Part shown: positions 1 through 12,165 of the stretch, in pieces
Numbering within the stretch: the stretch's first letter is position 1
How the letters are laid out: each line of letters opens with the position of its first letter
Assembly: GCA_963513935.1 (NCBI GenBank)
Contig: OY740774.1
Coordinates: forward strand, 89,174,385 to 89,238,384
Reading direction: 5' to 3'
Origin: Aphrophora alni
Lineage: Eukaryota; Arthropoda; Insecta; Hemiptera; Aphrophoridae
DNA: 64,000 nt
The notes under the pieces: generated by a model
Databases searched by the model: none
Told to the model about the DNA's origin: nothing
Seen by the model: the letters and a program-made list of their open reading frames with translations, nothing else
Made by a program: the position numbers and the translations under genes

Positions 1-1221
1 GATCACCTGCTCAAATTGTTTATGCAAGACCACTGAAACAATGAACGTCTTACAAACCTCCAGCCCATAGGGGGATATTGTAGTAAGTATGATGTGGCAA
101 CTCCAAGATATCTTGTGTTCTTGTAGTCCAAGGTTAGATCCCTTATCTTTCGTGTCAGTTTTCTCTTGACCAACTCTTGTTCCCTTTTGACTCTGACGAT
201 ATTATAGTACTCCAGGGCCTTCACAAAGTCTCTTGCTGAGGTGAGAGTGTTGCACTTTAGCAGTACGTGCTGTATAGGTGTCTTCCTTCACCTGACTTAT
301 CAAAGAGTCGTATAAGTCAAAGTGGTGCAATTATTGGTGTCACTATAGTTTCCGATTCTGGGTTTTGAAGCAAATATTGTGTTTGGTACACAGATGTCTG
401 AATCTGGAGCCATGCTCACAGGTAGTTTGACTATCTCATTTGCTCTTTCCCTACCTAGTGAGTTGGGGTTCATTACAACACAATTCGCTTTCTTTTTTGG
501 ATCAAGATATCAGGGATATTATTTATCTACATTTGACCTTGTTTAGGAGGCTGTGTCAATAATAACTTAAGGTGAGTTTTTATTTTGCAAAAAGAGCTAA
601 TAGGCTAATATGTGGAATGAGGAAAGAAGAATACTGCAGTTAGGGACTTGGTATTTCATACACTGTCTTGTTTCGTCATTATGGATTTTTTTTTGGGAAA
701 CCAAATAGAACTTAATTAGAAACAGAGACATTCATTCATATGATACCCTCTTAAAAATTATTTCATATGAATAAGTTGGCCTATTATTTGACAGTGTTAA
801 AAAGATGTCCCACAAAATCTGCTTTCAGGTTTCGTAATCAGCTCTCTCAATTTTTAGAAAAAATTATGGATTTTTATATATAAGCAAAGCTTGCTTATAT
901 TTGGTGCCTGCTGCCTATTACTTGGTGGAGGAGTTCACTGCTGCTTAGAGGGTGTGAGTTTGATTGGATGTAGGACTGTGATTTTGTGTTTTATTGATTT
1001 GTTTTTAATCTGTAAGTGTAATTTGTTTATGTATACATAAGTGTTATTGTTATTTATGTATATGGTGTATTGTTATTTATGTATATGGCGTATTGTGATT
1101 TGTCTTACACAATGACTGTACTGTCAAAAAGATAGAATAAATAAATGAACTCCTATCTTAACAATCTTTTATTGCTTCAAAATGTTCAGCAAATTAAGAA
1201 CCTATTATACTTTTATTTCAG
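1..1221. other. Left-edge non-coding stretch, no recognised exon
   Basis: Presumed intron of the plus-strand gene. No ZP-like cysteine-rich exon was recognised. A 23-bp unit (TGTTATTTATGTATATGG then GTGTAT or CGTAT) is repeated in tandem around 1050-1097. A region near 100-215, minus strand, loosely resembles the dispersed repeat at 29400 (tryptic-looking REQELV / RKLTRKIRD reading), so it is probably a decayed repeat copy. Confidence 0.4.
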
Positions 1222-1378
1222 AAAATAGAACCTGGAAGAAAGAAACGTAGCACAGATAACTCAACAATTGGTTTGACTGATCCAATATCTGTAGGACGAA
1301 GGTTCAGAGTCTTTATGCCTGAAGATTTAGAAGAAACAAGCACCTCTGCACCAATGATTATAAATGTTGGAAGTTCGG
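1222..1378 (+). CDS. Penultimate exon of a probable ZP-domain membrane protein (partial gene)
   Basis: A TTTTATTTCAG acceptor precedes 157 nt of open frame and a G|GTAAAC donor, leaving phase 1. The encoded 52 residues begin KIEPGRKKRSTDNS and continue through PISVGRRFRVFMPEDLEE. The RKKR site resembles the consensus furin cleavage site that follows the ZP domain in arthropod ZP proteins. The next exon (2291-2436) supplies a membrane helix and stop in matching phase. ZP-domain exons with conserved cysteines would lie further 5' and are not recognisable in 1-1221, so the gene extends off the left edge. The ZP assignment is inference from architecture, not from a recognised family member. Confidence 0.5.
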
Positions 1379-2290
1379 GTAAACCAATGAAACACTACTT
1401 AGAATAAACTCTACCCAAATTTTTGTCCAAGGGAGCATAATTTATAAAGCTTCTAATGTAACTGATAGAATATTTAGGCTATGGTATCGTGGTTGGATAT
1501 CTCAGAATTCGAATCAAGTTAAGGATAGAATTTTAAAAAAAGTTAAAGCCACAGATCAAAACATCAATATTTGTAGTTGTAGGGGAGTTAGTTTGAGAGA
1601 TGGTAGATTAACTGGGATAGCAAAACACATCACTAAACTTCTACTTCAATGGATACACAGGACTATAATTTTACGATGTGCGCTATTGGTATCTCATAAA
1701 CTACTGATTTTATGTAAAACTTTAACAGGAGACGTCTCCACGAAAATATACCAAAACTTCAACTTTTCAAAAGTTCAAGCACCTTTTAACTCCTAGACGA
1801 GTGGGTTTATCAAAAAATACCCAAGAATAAAAAAGTTTTCAAATTTGGTGTAGTATACAAAATAATTTTAAAGTGGTGGCAGTTTTTAAATTCCACAAAA
1901 AGTAATGAAGTTCCATTTAAAGTATTTCATAGGTTCAACAATGTACGAGATACTAATAGTGCCCACAATAAAATGGTCTGCCTGTATGTCCTTTTTATTT
2001 AAGTCAGATTGACACATGAATCATTCAAACATATTATAGAGCTCACAATGAACATTTTGTTATTAGTTTCATTAAAATTAGTCCATTAGATTCAGAGACA
2101 TTATTAATTAAAAATATGTTTCAGACATTTCCTGCATTACAAACTGTATGTTGTCTTAACTGGCTAAACAAGACAAAAAAGAAATTGAATGTTTCGAACC
2201 AAGAACTTTTGTAATTTTATTCCCCATATGTAAATAATTTGAATGTACTTGTGACAATATTTATCTTTTCTTTTTTTTGTCTTATTTCAG

Positions 2291-2436
2291 CTGAACAAGG
2301 CAGTTTCTGCCTATCATCTTCAGCCTTCTTGATTTCAACGACTATGTTACTATGTATTCTTGTTACATCATGCATCAGTAGTGCAGTTTTATGGCTGAAA
2401 TTGCAAAGGCAGTATCTCCTCAATTACCATAAATAA
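2291..2436 (+). CDS. Last exon: C-terminal transmembrane helix and short tail
   Basis: The acceptor TTTGTCTTATTTCAG is followed by 146 nt. With the G from 1378 the frame gives AEQGSFCLSSSAF, then a hydrophobic helix of about 24 residues (LISTTMLLCILVTSCISSAV), a basic short tail and TAA at 2434-2436. This suits the membrane anchor of a type I ZP-domain protein that is released by cleavage at RKKR in the preceding exon. The matched splice phase and the helix are seen directly; function is inferred. Without the upstream exons the gene cannot be named. Confidence 0.5.
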
Positions 2437-2929
2437 GAGGAAGAAGAAAATCAACACTATTGTACACAATTTTCAAACTAAATCCTTAAATCTGTAAATA
2501 CTAAATATAAATAATAATGTGATTAGTGTCAGTATGTATATACGTATTTTAATATAAAACTGTAATTTTTGTTATCTATTGTGTAAGACTTTTTATTGTT
2601 ACTTTTTAATATACTTTAAAAGGAGAGTTCATTTCACAATTTTCTCACTCTTTATATGGAAACATGGTGTTCAGATTCAGAGCTGACCAAGTAATTTAGC
2701 TCGATTGGACAGCATGCAACAAAAATAATTCTGAATCCAGGGTTTATGGTAGTTGGGTTACTGAATTGGCCATTAGATGATAGTAACAATAAGTCATCAG
2801 CACATAGGCTTAGAAAGATCACGAGAAAGTTAAGGATGAGCAAACTCATCACATAGCGCTCTCTCTAGGCAGACTGTATCATTCTGATGTTCTCTCGCTA
2901 AACAAAGGCAATTTAAGGAAGATGGTTGG

Positions 2930-3160
2930 GTTTTTTACAGAGCGGGTCACTTGGGAAATAGAAACATGCAAAGGATAGGTATATTCACGGGGGAGCCTCT
3001 GGCTTGCAAGAAGAATCTGCAAAGCACCTGACCTTCGAACATGAATACATTGATCAGATAAGAGCAGAGAGAGACCTGCGGATCTTTGACAAAGGAAGAG
3101 ACAATACCCAGGATAATTATCATAAAAAGTCTGAAGTTTTCCTGGAGATATTTAGGTATA
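2930..3160 (+). pseudogene. Decayed LINE ORF2 C-terminal fragment
   Basis: A locally less AT-rich stretch reads GASGLQEESAKHLTFEHEY followed by IDQIRAERD. This resembles the post-RNase H cysteine/histidine region of insect jockey-type LINEs (CRxCxEExETAxHIxFEC). The key cysteines are lost and other frames are broken, so it is a remnant. Confidence 0.4.
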
Positions 3161-5021
3161 TCTAACCGTCAATTTTCATTATATCTTATTTTTTATTATT
3201 TGGTGTAATGTAAATTTCATAGTTTTAAAAACACTACAACCAGTTTCGTCAGGTGCAGATATGTCAATTAAAATTTAAACTGTACACAACACATAACACT
3301 CAATATATAATTAAAAATGAATCAACAGTAATAAAATTTCGGAAAAGATGTAGCCACACAGACTAACTAAAGAATAAAATAGGAATGTAGTATACATTTA
3401 TAGTCATTAATGTGCATCAGTTATTTTTAAAACATGGGTTTTCACTACTATCTATTTAAGATATTATGTCATATATATGGGATTGAACGCAAAATTGAGT
3501 TTTTCCTTTAGTACTATGTTTGGGTTATTTTGATAATTGGAGTAAATGGTATGTTTCCAACAAATCAAGATTGTTATTTTTTGTGCTTTATGTAGGATGG
3601 ATAAATTAGTATAGGTATTCTTTTAGTAATTAGTTGATTAAATGTTCTTTAAACTATTAAGTAAATGATCTTCCTGTTTGGTACAATCATTACAAGTCAG
3701 TTTGTTGTATTGGGTTAAGCTGTACACAAGAGCCATTGTCAATTATTTATCTGCGAAAACCATGTAGCTATTAAAAAAAAAAAAAATTCTTGAGCATTTT
3801 TTTGGACAATGACTGGTCTTGGCTATGACAAATTGGTTAGATGAAAAACACCTTCTACAAGATCTTATAAATATTATGTACATTATCTAAGGAGTATTGG
3901 AAAACTATTAAAAACAGACGTAATTGGTAGTTCCTGGATTTAAAATATAACAGTTGAACTCAATTTACCTTGGAATTATAAGCATCACATACAAGAGATA
4001 TCCGTCGAAATTTTTAATTTATAAAAATGCTTTTTATTAATATTAACGGGTTGAGGTAAATATTCAAATTTTGTATAGTTCCGAAATTTATTTCTACTTT
4101 GCAGTTAATATAATATGGGCTGAGGGACATAATTATGATTTATATTTGCTGTGACAAAAAAAGTTTTTCAAAGTCCTCTTCCTCCCCTTAAGCAAAGTAA
4201 TGTAAACAGGAAGGTAGATAAAATTTAGGTACGGAATATCAGAAAAGTACAAAATTTGACTTTTTACATCATATTTCTAAAATATTAGCATCTTTAAAAA
4301 TTTCAACCTTGGGAGAATGTAGTTTTTCAGGAGTTAATTTTGCTATCGTAAATTGGGCTAAATATCACATTTTAAAACCCAGGACTTATCAGATAATTTG
4401 TTTAATCATTTTCCAAGTCACTTTATATACAATTTGAGTGATTATATTTTAGAAATTAGAAGGACACCCGAAAAAATAAAACTTTTTCATTTTTGGAAAG
4501 ATTCTAAATCTTTTTTTTTCATTTTGTTAAAATATCATACCATAATTTTTGGAAATAAAATGAAAACTCATAGTAAAGGTTGAAAAAAAAATTATATAGG
4601 CTGCAAGAGAAAAATAAACTATTACCATTTAAACTGTTGCCGTTCACAGATGAAGTTCCACAGAAAATATCATCAATGGGTTGTAAGAAGTCTTTTGAAG
4701 TCCTAAAAAGAAGAAAATCAAAAAGGTAAATAAAGAACAAACCAGAATTTCTCAATCAAGTTTTTAATTGTAAACAATTTAGTAAATGTTATATAATGAC
4801 CACATTTAATTCTAAATAATAAAACAAAGTTTCTTAAAAGTAAAAAAAAATGATGATGGTAACACTCTTATGCTTTCAAATTTGACATATTTACAGAAGC
4901 TATATATGCATTATATTGATGAAAAAGTGGTTTAGAGATATAGTTTGTCAATTTGTTGTTCTATTAAATGACTAGCCTGAGACTTTTTCTACTTGGAATT
5001 CGGATTTATATTACTTTATAC
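3161..5021. other. No recognised feature
   Basis: Very AT-rich DNA with short homopolymers (A run near 3774, T run near 4510). Short open frames here look random. No gene or structured repeat was identified. Confidence 0.5.
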
Positions 5022-5420
5022 AGGGTGTTTTATAATCAGTCTGCTACTCTTTAGGAAGTGATTCTGGACATCAATTTAAAGAAAAAATCCTTCATTTTCT
5101 GTCGATCTTAAAAAAAAAAAAAAAGATATCATTGTGTTGTCATTCTGTTTTTTTTTTTTCCTAATTGAAAAATAAATACAAAATTTTGGAGAATATTTTA
5201 TACCATTAGTTTGCAATATGAATGAAGTGATCCCCAAATCACAATTTAATATATAGCTACCATCTTTAAAGGGATATAAACCAATACTTCCGTTGTATTG
5301 GTTTGGAGTGTACTACAAAATCTGATAATTTTTCACTTAACCGTTTCAAAATGGTGGTCATTAAAAATTTTTGATGACAAATATCTATCTATAAAACAAT
5401 TGATTTTACAAACTAATAAC
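5022..5420 (+). repeat. Dispersed repeat beginning TACAGGGTGTTT (copy 1)
   Basis: It starts with TACAGGGTGTTTTATAATC and ends with a segment containing GTTTCAAAATGGTGGTC. A second copy in the same orientation at 52425-52790 shares the start and the GTTTCAAAATG.TGG.C block about 220-320 nt later. CAGGGTGTTYC termini are common for degenerate DNA transposons in insects. No transposase frame is visible. Confidence 0.45.
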
Positions 5421-5627
5421 AAGATACAAAATAATTAGCATTTTTAATACTGAACAAGGCCATATTTTAATTTCTGTTGTACAGTACTGTTGATGGATAG
5501 ATGAAATACCAGTAAAAATGAATTCCTTGTAATTTACTAGAATTCACAAGAGATTTTCTTGCTCTTCTACAGTACTTGGTAGTTTATTTTTAAAATAGTT
5601 ATCAACTGATGTGTGCTGCTACTGCAG

Positions 5628-5701
5628 AAACTCCTCCAGTAAGGAAACGGCTGAACTTTGGTTACATGATATCGGAGAGGTTAAGAAAACCAGTAGAATG
5701 A
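5628..5701 (+). CDS. Candidate terminal exon of unknown gene
   Basis: The acceptor TGCTACTGCAG is followed by a short open frame ending in TGA. With one base from an earlier exon it reads TPPVRKRLNFGYMISERLRK and ends PVE*. Codon and base composition are clearly less AT-rich than the surroundings, which is why it stands out. It needs one carried-over base, so it is phase-compatible with the exon at 1222-1378 and could be an alternative non-membrane last exon. It may equally belong to another gene or be chance. I do not recognise the peptide. Confidence 0.25.
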
Positions 5702-5989
5702 CCATAACCTTAAAAATGTGTTCAGGTTTGGACTGGGCTTAATAGTAGAGGTAGCCACAAAATATCTACCTAGTTTATGGAATGCAGAAATGCCTCGGAT
5801 CCAAAAAAATAACATAATATATTTTGTACAAAGTACATATGGTATGAAAAATGAACCATATATGTATGAGCCATATGGTATGGGTCATGGTAGTTTTCCG
5901 TTATCATTATTGATGGATTAATATAAAAAACATACCTTTTAAAAACACCAAATGATTCCAACACGAAATTGGTAGAGCCGATTTTAAGA

Positions 5990-6410
5990 AATTATATATT
6001 TTATAACAGCTCCGAATAAATTGTTTACTGATAACTCATGAATTAGAATTTTTTGGGAAGATTTGTTGTATCCCAATATAATTTGTTTGGGGCCTTAAAT
6101 GCTACCTATGAGCAAAATTCGATCAAAATCATTTCAGCTGATTTTGATAAAATTATAATTTTATGTTTTTTTTCCTTATGACAGCTACTCCAAAATTTTA
6201 ACTTATTAAAAAAAAAAGTTCTGATATATGATCAAAATATCACATATTATGATTAAAAATATTCTGACCATGTATCTGGGCTCTAGAGGAACACACATAC
6301 GAATTTTTAGACTAAGGGGACTTCAAAACTAAGTAGATACGCAAAAACTCGAAATGATTTTTTGATCCATCACATAACTTTCTCTATACTAAGTATTATG
6401 TGAGACAGTT
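5990..6410 (+). repeat. Composite dispersed repeat, forward copy
   Basis: It carries landmarks found in order in many places here: ATAACAGCTCC, a segment on 'not CAAAATT..GATCAAAATC', CAGCTACTCCAAAATTTT, then AGACTAAGGGGACTTC, a GGATA/AGATACGCAAAAA-like block, and the end near CATAACTTTCTC...TATGTGAGA. Other copies are at 21770-22040, 34975-35310, 43080-43495, 45550-46070, 50455-50790 and 60130-60320 (forward) and 36390-36810, 44000-44430 and 51120-51380 (reverse). No coding potential. Confidence 0.55.
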
Positions 6411-6496
6411 AAAAGATAAATGAAAGTTGTCAAACTATCATTCCCCCCCCCCTTTTTAGAGCATACACCAATAATTTTCTTTCCTTTACATTTTAA

Positions 6497-7544
6497 CCCT
6501 TTAAGGAGTACCACTGTCCTGGAACGGCAGCAACTTCTATACTGAAATGAGTAATGAAAAATTTCAAAAAAAGTCATAAGGACTAAGAAAAAGACACTGT
6601 AAAAACTGTTGAAACTGGGTTTGTTATTAGTTGTTTTACCATAAAATGAAAAAAAATAATTTTATTAAATGTTACAAATAAAAAAAATTATTTTTTTACT
6701 AGTAGGCCTAAAAAATATTTTTTGAATGGTACAATTCAAAACAGGGGTAGATTTGAATCCTACATTGCAATTTGAACATTCAAATGTATTGTCTTTCCTC
6801 TTTTTTGTTCTGTTTGCACACACAAACATCTTCTTTTGGCCTTCTGCTTCTGCCCTTCTAATGTTGGAGTAGGCTGAGGGAAGTGTTGTGCAGTGAGACG
6901 TAGAGGCACCGCTACAGGCCGAGGCACAATGGCAGTTTCTCTAGGCATGTTGTTTGTTTCAAAGATTTGTCAGATTAGATTCATTCTAAAATCAAGAAGT
7001 GGAACTTTTTTCTGTTGGTGGATTTGAAACATATGAAATGAATTCAAAACAACAATGTCTAAAATGTGGAAAAACAACTTACGGTACCATTTCTTTGATT
7101 TTCTTGCAGAGTTATTGAAAGAAATCATCATATCTACCTTATCTACTCCTCCCATTTTCTTGTTATACTCTACAACACTTATAGGTGTCTGTACAACACC
7201 CCTGTGCCTTGTTACATTGACCATTTTATGTTTGTGCACCGTTGATAACATCTGAGACAAGAAGCAGACACTCTGACGCTATAGTACGAGTGTTAAGCTG
7301 TTCAGTAGCATGTTTTTTTAGCACCATGTATTATATCACAACTCATTTTTCATCACACAAACTACTAAGCCACATAACATGGTTTTGTACACTTTTTTGT
7401 TGATTTATAAACATAGAAATGAATAAAAATGAATTAATTCGTAAAATGTTCTAAGAACGGCCGAATCCTTTCAGCACTTTTTATTGGTGCCATTCCGGAA
7501 CGGCATTACTCTTTTCACGATAATTTGCCTTACTCCTTAAAGGG
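6497..7544 (-). mobile_element. piggyBac-like element, internally deleted
   Basis: It is flanked by TTAA on both sides (6493-6496 and 7545-7548) with perfect 14-bp terminal inverted repeats CCCTTTAAGGAGTA. Inside, on the minus strand, 6970-7260 encodes the end of a piggyBac-type DDE transposase: VVEYNKKMGGVDKVD followed by SKKWYRKLFFH and hydrophobic residues, matching YNxxMGGVDxxD...KWY. A frameshifted downstream stretch contains FECSNCNVGF, the C-terminal cysteine-rich zinc-binding end. The N-terminal half of the transposase is missing, so the copy is non-autonomous. Both ends carry additional subterminal GGAACGGCA-like blocks. Confidence 0.85.
6970..7260 (-). pseudogene. piggyBac transposase C-terminal fragment
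   Basis: 96 residues with the conserved YNKKMGGVDKVDMM motif. The Asp after GGV belongs to the catalytic region of DDE_Tnp_1_7 transposases. KKWYRKLFFHILDIVVLN follows. Earlier catalytic aspartates are absent because that part of the element is deleted. The zinc-ribbon tail continues, frameshifted, to about 6720. Confidence 0.8.
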
Positions 7545-7548
7545 TTAA

Positions 7549-10267
7549 TATGATAAAAACTGACCTAGATATCATCTTTCAATGCAAAACAAATGTAATG
7601 TACAGACGTCAAAAACAAAACTTACAACAAACTGGCAAACTAAATTACATTTCACACTATTGTCATACTTAATTTTTTTAATGAATACTAATAATGACAC
7701 TGAAAATCAAATATGATGGATTATACAAAATGATAAGAACAACAACAAGAAAATTTCATATGAAAATACAAATAACAGTCTAACTCTAGTATGCTATAAT
7801 CTAAAGACGAGTGACTTCACATAATTATAAATAATTATAACTAAATAAAAACTAACTTTTAACAATAATTATTTATATGTTTTATTAATATATTCTGTTT
7901 AATAAATCACATTCGTTAAATAAAATTCGTCTGCCTAATCTAAGCTTAGAATGTATTGAAACTCCGATTCAAAATTAGTTTAATGTCATTAAATACAGAT
8001 GATTAGATTTTATATTTTGAACAAAGAAAATTAATTGTAAATGTTTTATTTAATGCTAGAAGTGATAAATTGTTACTTATACAAAAGAAAGTGATTTAAA
8101 CAAATATTTAGCAACATATTTTAACCCTTGAATTCTTGTCAATTTTTAGACGATTAAGATCAATATTATTAATGACTCAATTTTGTACTGTTTGATGTTT
8201 GAAGAAACAAGCTTTCATATGATACAAAAAATACTATTTGTCAGTTGGGTAAACCTCAATAAAAGCAATTATTATTTTTGTGCAGTTGATTTATATTATG
8301 GTATTTATTTCTTGTGCGATTACTTTGGTTTAATTTTGTAACTAACATGTGAAAACTATATACAATAGACTCGCAACTATCTGGCCCTCATCTATCCAGT
8401 CAGGTTATGGAATTTAGATTTATAAATTTAATCTATAAAACTGTTTACTTTCCACTAGTTTTCAATATAAGTGCCTAGCCTATACCTACAGTACATGTTT
8501 TCTGTGTAATATCTCAACAAATTACACACACTTTTTTTTTAGAATTGCTTTATTGATAGAGATCACTGTAATTGCGTGAGCAATGTGTGTAATGAAAATT
8601 ACAGTTCTATTATTTTACAATACTACTATAAGTTGTTAGAAGCAATTGCTTGCACCGTTAAGTTTTTATTGGTGCTTTCTTATTTTGATTCAGATCATTT
8701 GTGTAATTTTATAATTGTTCATTAAGAATGATTCAGATTTTATTTATATTTTTGTTACATTAGTAAACTTTTATAATTAGGTAAAATTAACATCAAATTA
8801 ATTCTTTGATCAAGGTCTATAAACATAAGTTTAAATATGCTATGAAACATTAATGATGTTGCGTTATGTCATCACAAATTTGCAAGTTTATTGTACAGGA
8901 TATGATTTATCATCAACATCCGGCTTTTTTGTTATCAGGGCTGGCCGACCACTCTACTTTAGGCCTGATAGTTGTGAGTCTACTTTCCTTATTCAGTAAA
9001 AATGTGGATCTTTTATATTATAACATAAGTAGGAGGGGGGGGAATTGCTTATAAAACAATGTTTATACTAATTTAAATTTAAAAAATGACAACAAATATT
9101 ATGTCTAATGTAGAATATAGGTAAAAATTAGGTACATAATCATATCTGTGTCTATTAACATAGCATAGTGTTATTAACATAACATTAGGAACATTTTCGA
9201 TGTGTGCACAAAATTTTATGGAAATCGGAAGGGGGGGGGAAATTGCTGCCAAAAAGAATTCAAAAGTATGTATTATAACTCAAGAGTGACAAGATAACTT
9301 ACGAGACTTTGATAGAAGATTACATTCAAATTGGAAGTTTCATTACATGTTTACCATTTTCAAGTTTTTAGAAAATCTGCCTAAATAGAAATTGTTGGTG
9401 GCGTTTAAAACCGTAAAGTTTGCATTTCTTTGCTGTAATTAAAAAAAGTGAATTTTAGGAATCTCACGACTATTTTGAAGAAGTATTTCATCGTGTTGAA
9501 ACTTAATCCCAATAAGTTGTTGTAACCATTGATGAAATCTCATAAACGTTCTTCTCCAGATAACTTTTTCCTACAAATGTGGAGATGACTCGGACAAAGA
9601 CTCAGATTTGCACCTAACCAAGAGATCCTTGCAAAAACAAATACCTTTTTTGTAGAGATTGAGAAATATATTTTTTAGAAGGCTTAAGTAAGTTGTAAAA
9701 TGGTTGGCGTTGGACAAAGTGCAAAAACTAAAACAAATTTGGACAAAACAAAAAATTCTTTCATTTCAAAGTCAGTGACTCTATCATACAACCCTTGTAG
9801 GATATTGATACAATAATTACACAGTATTTTTGTTTCATAAAAATAAATAAATAAATAATTTAGAAAGCAGGTTTTACTACTTAGCCTATTGATTTATTAA
9901 ATTCTATGAACATGTGCTTTTTAAATTTAAATAATTATTATGTATAACATAACTGTGGATCGACATAATACTGAGGACCTATAATTTGGTAACTTTGGAG
10001 AGCTTGATCTTAAGATTACAGCAATAATAGCTACATTTTGAACTAAAAATTTCCCAAAACTTACATTAAAATTATCAAACTAAAATATCATGAATGCAAT
10101 CATATTGTTATAATTTAACCACCATCATACTCGTCTTTTCCACATCTTATAGATGTCAACAATTGAGATAATAGCTTTTATAGTATGACTATAAACAAAC
10201 ATATCACTATAACTAAATATGTATGAATCCTAAATTAATAAAATAAAAAACAAAACAAATATAAGCT
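7549..10267. other. No gene; AT-rich with two poly-G tracts
   Basis: No exon or transposon was recognised. Two G tracts at 9035-9042 and 9231-9239 sit in similar contexts (GGA..GGGGGGGG then AATTGCT), suggesting a small local duplication or two copies of a short repeat. Confidence 0.45.
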
Positions 10268-11093
10268 AGTTTAGAAAGTAAGAACCATGCACGCTCCAAA
10301 GTCAACACCTTGTTTTGTTAGTCACAACTTCAACTGCATTCAACAGTAGTTTTGACAGCGATGTAGTGAGTTTTTACATATATTATAATTGAAAGTATTT
10401 TTACAGACAAAAGGCATGTTTTTAAGTAAGGTCCGCCAACTTGACAATGAAGCAGGATCAAGTATGGGTTGTGTTTTATTATGATCTAATAACTAGCTAT
10501 TGGCCATTTTGTCAACATTTGTTGTTGTGTATGAGTGATTTAAAATGGATGCTGAGATTTATAATCCCGCCAGTTGTAAGGTCCTACTGTGATAGAGTTT
10601 TTGTTAGCAAAAAAATATACTACTAAAATTCACAGGGAACATTGTTGAAGTTTGTGGCTCAAATGTGACGAACGACAGTGAAGTTAGGTAATGGTGTCAA
10701 TTGCTTAAACACGGAAAAATGAATGTTCATGATAGTGCTCATCCAACATTAATGACAAATGGTTTGATGAAACAAATGAAACCAAACCCTTATGAAATTG
10801 ACAAATTATGAATTAAGAATAATTGTCTTTTCATTTTTCTAACATTTAACGATTAGTAACTTTGTGACAGAAATTTCATTAAACAAAAAATTATGTACCA
10901 GGTGAGTTCCGAAAATGTTACGACACAAACATATTATGTAGCTTCAGCTCAAACATTTTTGTAATGGAATGTGTGATTCATAACAATACATGACCACATG
11001 CATAAGCAAGTTTCTTCTTAGTTTTGGATGAACATTTTTTAAGCATTTATTATATAATCTGGATCCTGCACCTAGTGACTATTTTTTTTTTAA

Positions 11094-12165
11094 CCCTTTG
11101 AGTGCCACAAGAAAATTTTCATAACTCACCCAAAAATGCCACAGGTATAAATGGTTTTTTGGAGAACTTTGTTATAATTGACACAGATTAAATTGTATAC
11201 AAGATATCTTAACAAATTTAGTGTCAAAATGTTCAGTGTTACCTAGGCTACAATTATATTTGTAAATAAGTTGGATTCTATATGTAAAAAAAAAATTATT
11301 TATTAAAAACCAAACTTTAGATAATTTAGAAAAAAAAAATTTACATTTTTTTTTTTTTTTACCTCACAAACCAAAAATATTTTATATATGGGAAGTGTGC
11401 TATTTTCTATCTATATACTGTTTTCTATAAGTGACCAAATTTTTAAATTATTTGGTTGAAAACCAAACTCAAACAAAAAACTTTTATCTCAGAACTAACC
11501 TATCCCAACCTATCCTAGGCCTATTTTGTTTACCTGATGTACTAGGTTAATCTAAGTTTAAATCAATATCACTATCACTAAACTGATTGTCACTATCACT
11601 TTCTGGTTGATATAACGGGTCTAGATCACTGTCATCCCCAAATAAATGTAACAAATCATCTTCAGAGGCTAAAGAGTCATCGTCTGAATAACCTAAAAGT
11701 AATCTGTCTACTTCGCTACCTCTTAGATTTTCTTCCGCCATTTCAAAGCAATATATTATCCAAAATACTACTTTAAACTAGTAATAACTAAAATAATAAC
11801 CTTCAACAAACAAATAATAAAATATCACGAACAACAAACTTCAAAAAAACTGATGACTGTAGCGAGAAAATAATATCAACACACAATAATATCAGTACAC
11901 TTCTAACCTGCAAGTGAAAATGACAACAGCTGATTTTGTGCATCAGTAATTGTTGTCATCTGTTTAGTTAGCTAAAACAAAATTTTTTCCACTACTGAAT
12001 ATCACTGGATATACCACAAAGTATTTTAAAACACCGAAATACTATATAGCAGATTACAAATAAATTAATTAAACTACGAAATACGCAGTGGCGATGGATC
12101 GTCACCGTGGCATTTCTCGCACGAAAAAATGGTGACGATAGATCGTCACCGTGGCACCCAAAGGG
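11094..12165 (-). mobile_element. piggyBac-like element inserted into mariner
   Basis: It is flanked by TTAA (11090-11093 and 12166-12169), with 15-bp terminal inverted repeats matching at 14 positions (CCCTTTGAGTGCCAC versus CCCTTTGGGTGCCAC). The right end has two copies of GATCGTCACCGTGGCA (about 12098 and 12141) as subterminal repeats. An open frame at 11547-11741 on the minus strand encodes an acidic N-terminus. The DDE core is deleted. Confidence 0.85.
11547..11741 (-). pseudogene. piggyBac-type transposase N-terminal acidic fragment
   Basis: 64 residues, starting MAEENLRGSEVDRLL and rich in Asp/Ser (repeated DSD). This is the typical disordered acidic N-terminus of piggyBac-like transposases. 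It lies inside an element with piggyBac TTAA duplications and CCCTTT termini. No DDE domain follows before the element end. Confidence 0.6.

Noticed and set aside
540..575. Possible 25-nt micro-exon (GGCTGTGTCAATAATAAC) before GTGAGT as a ZP exon
   Set aside because: Too short to judge, no matching phase evidence; likely chance.
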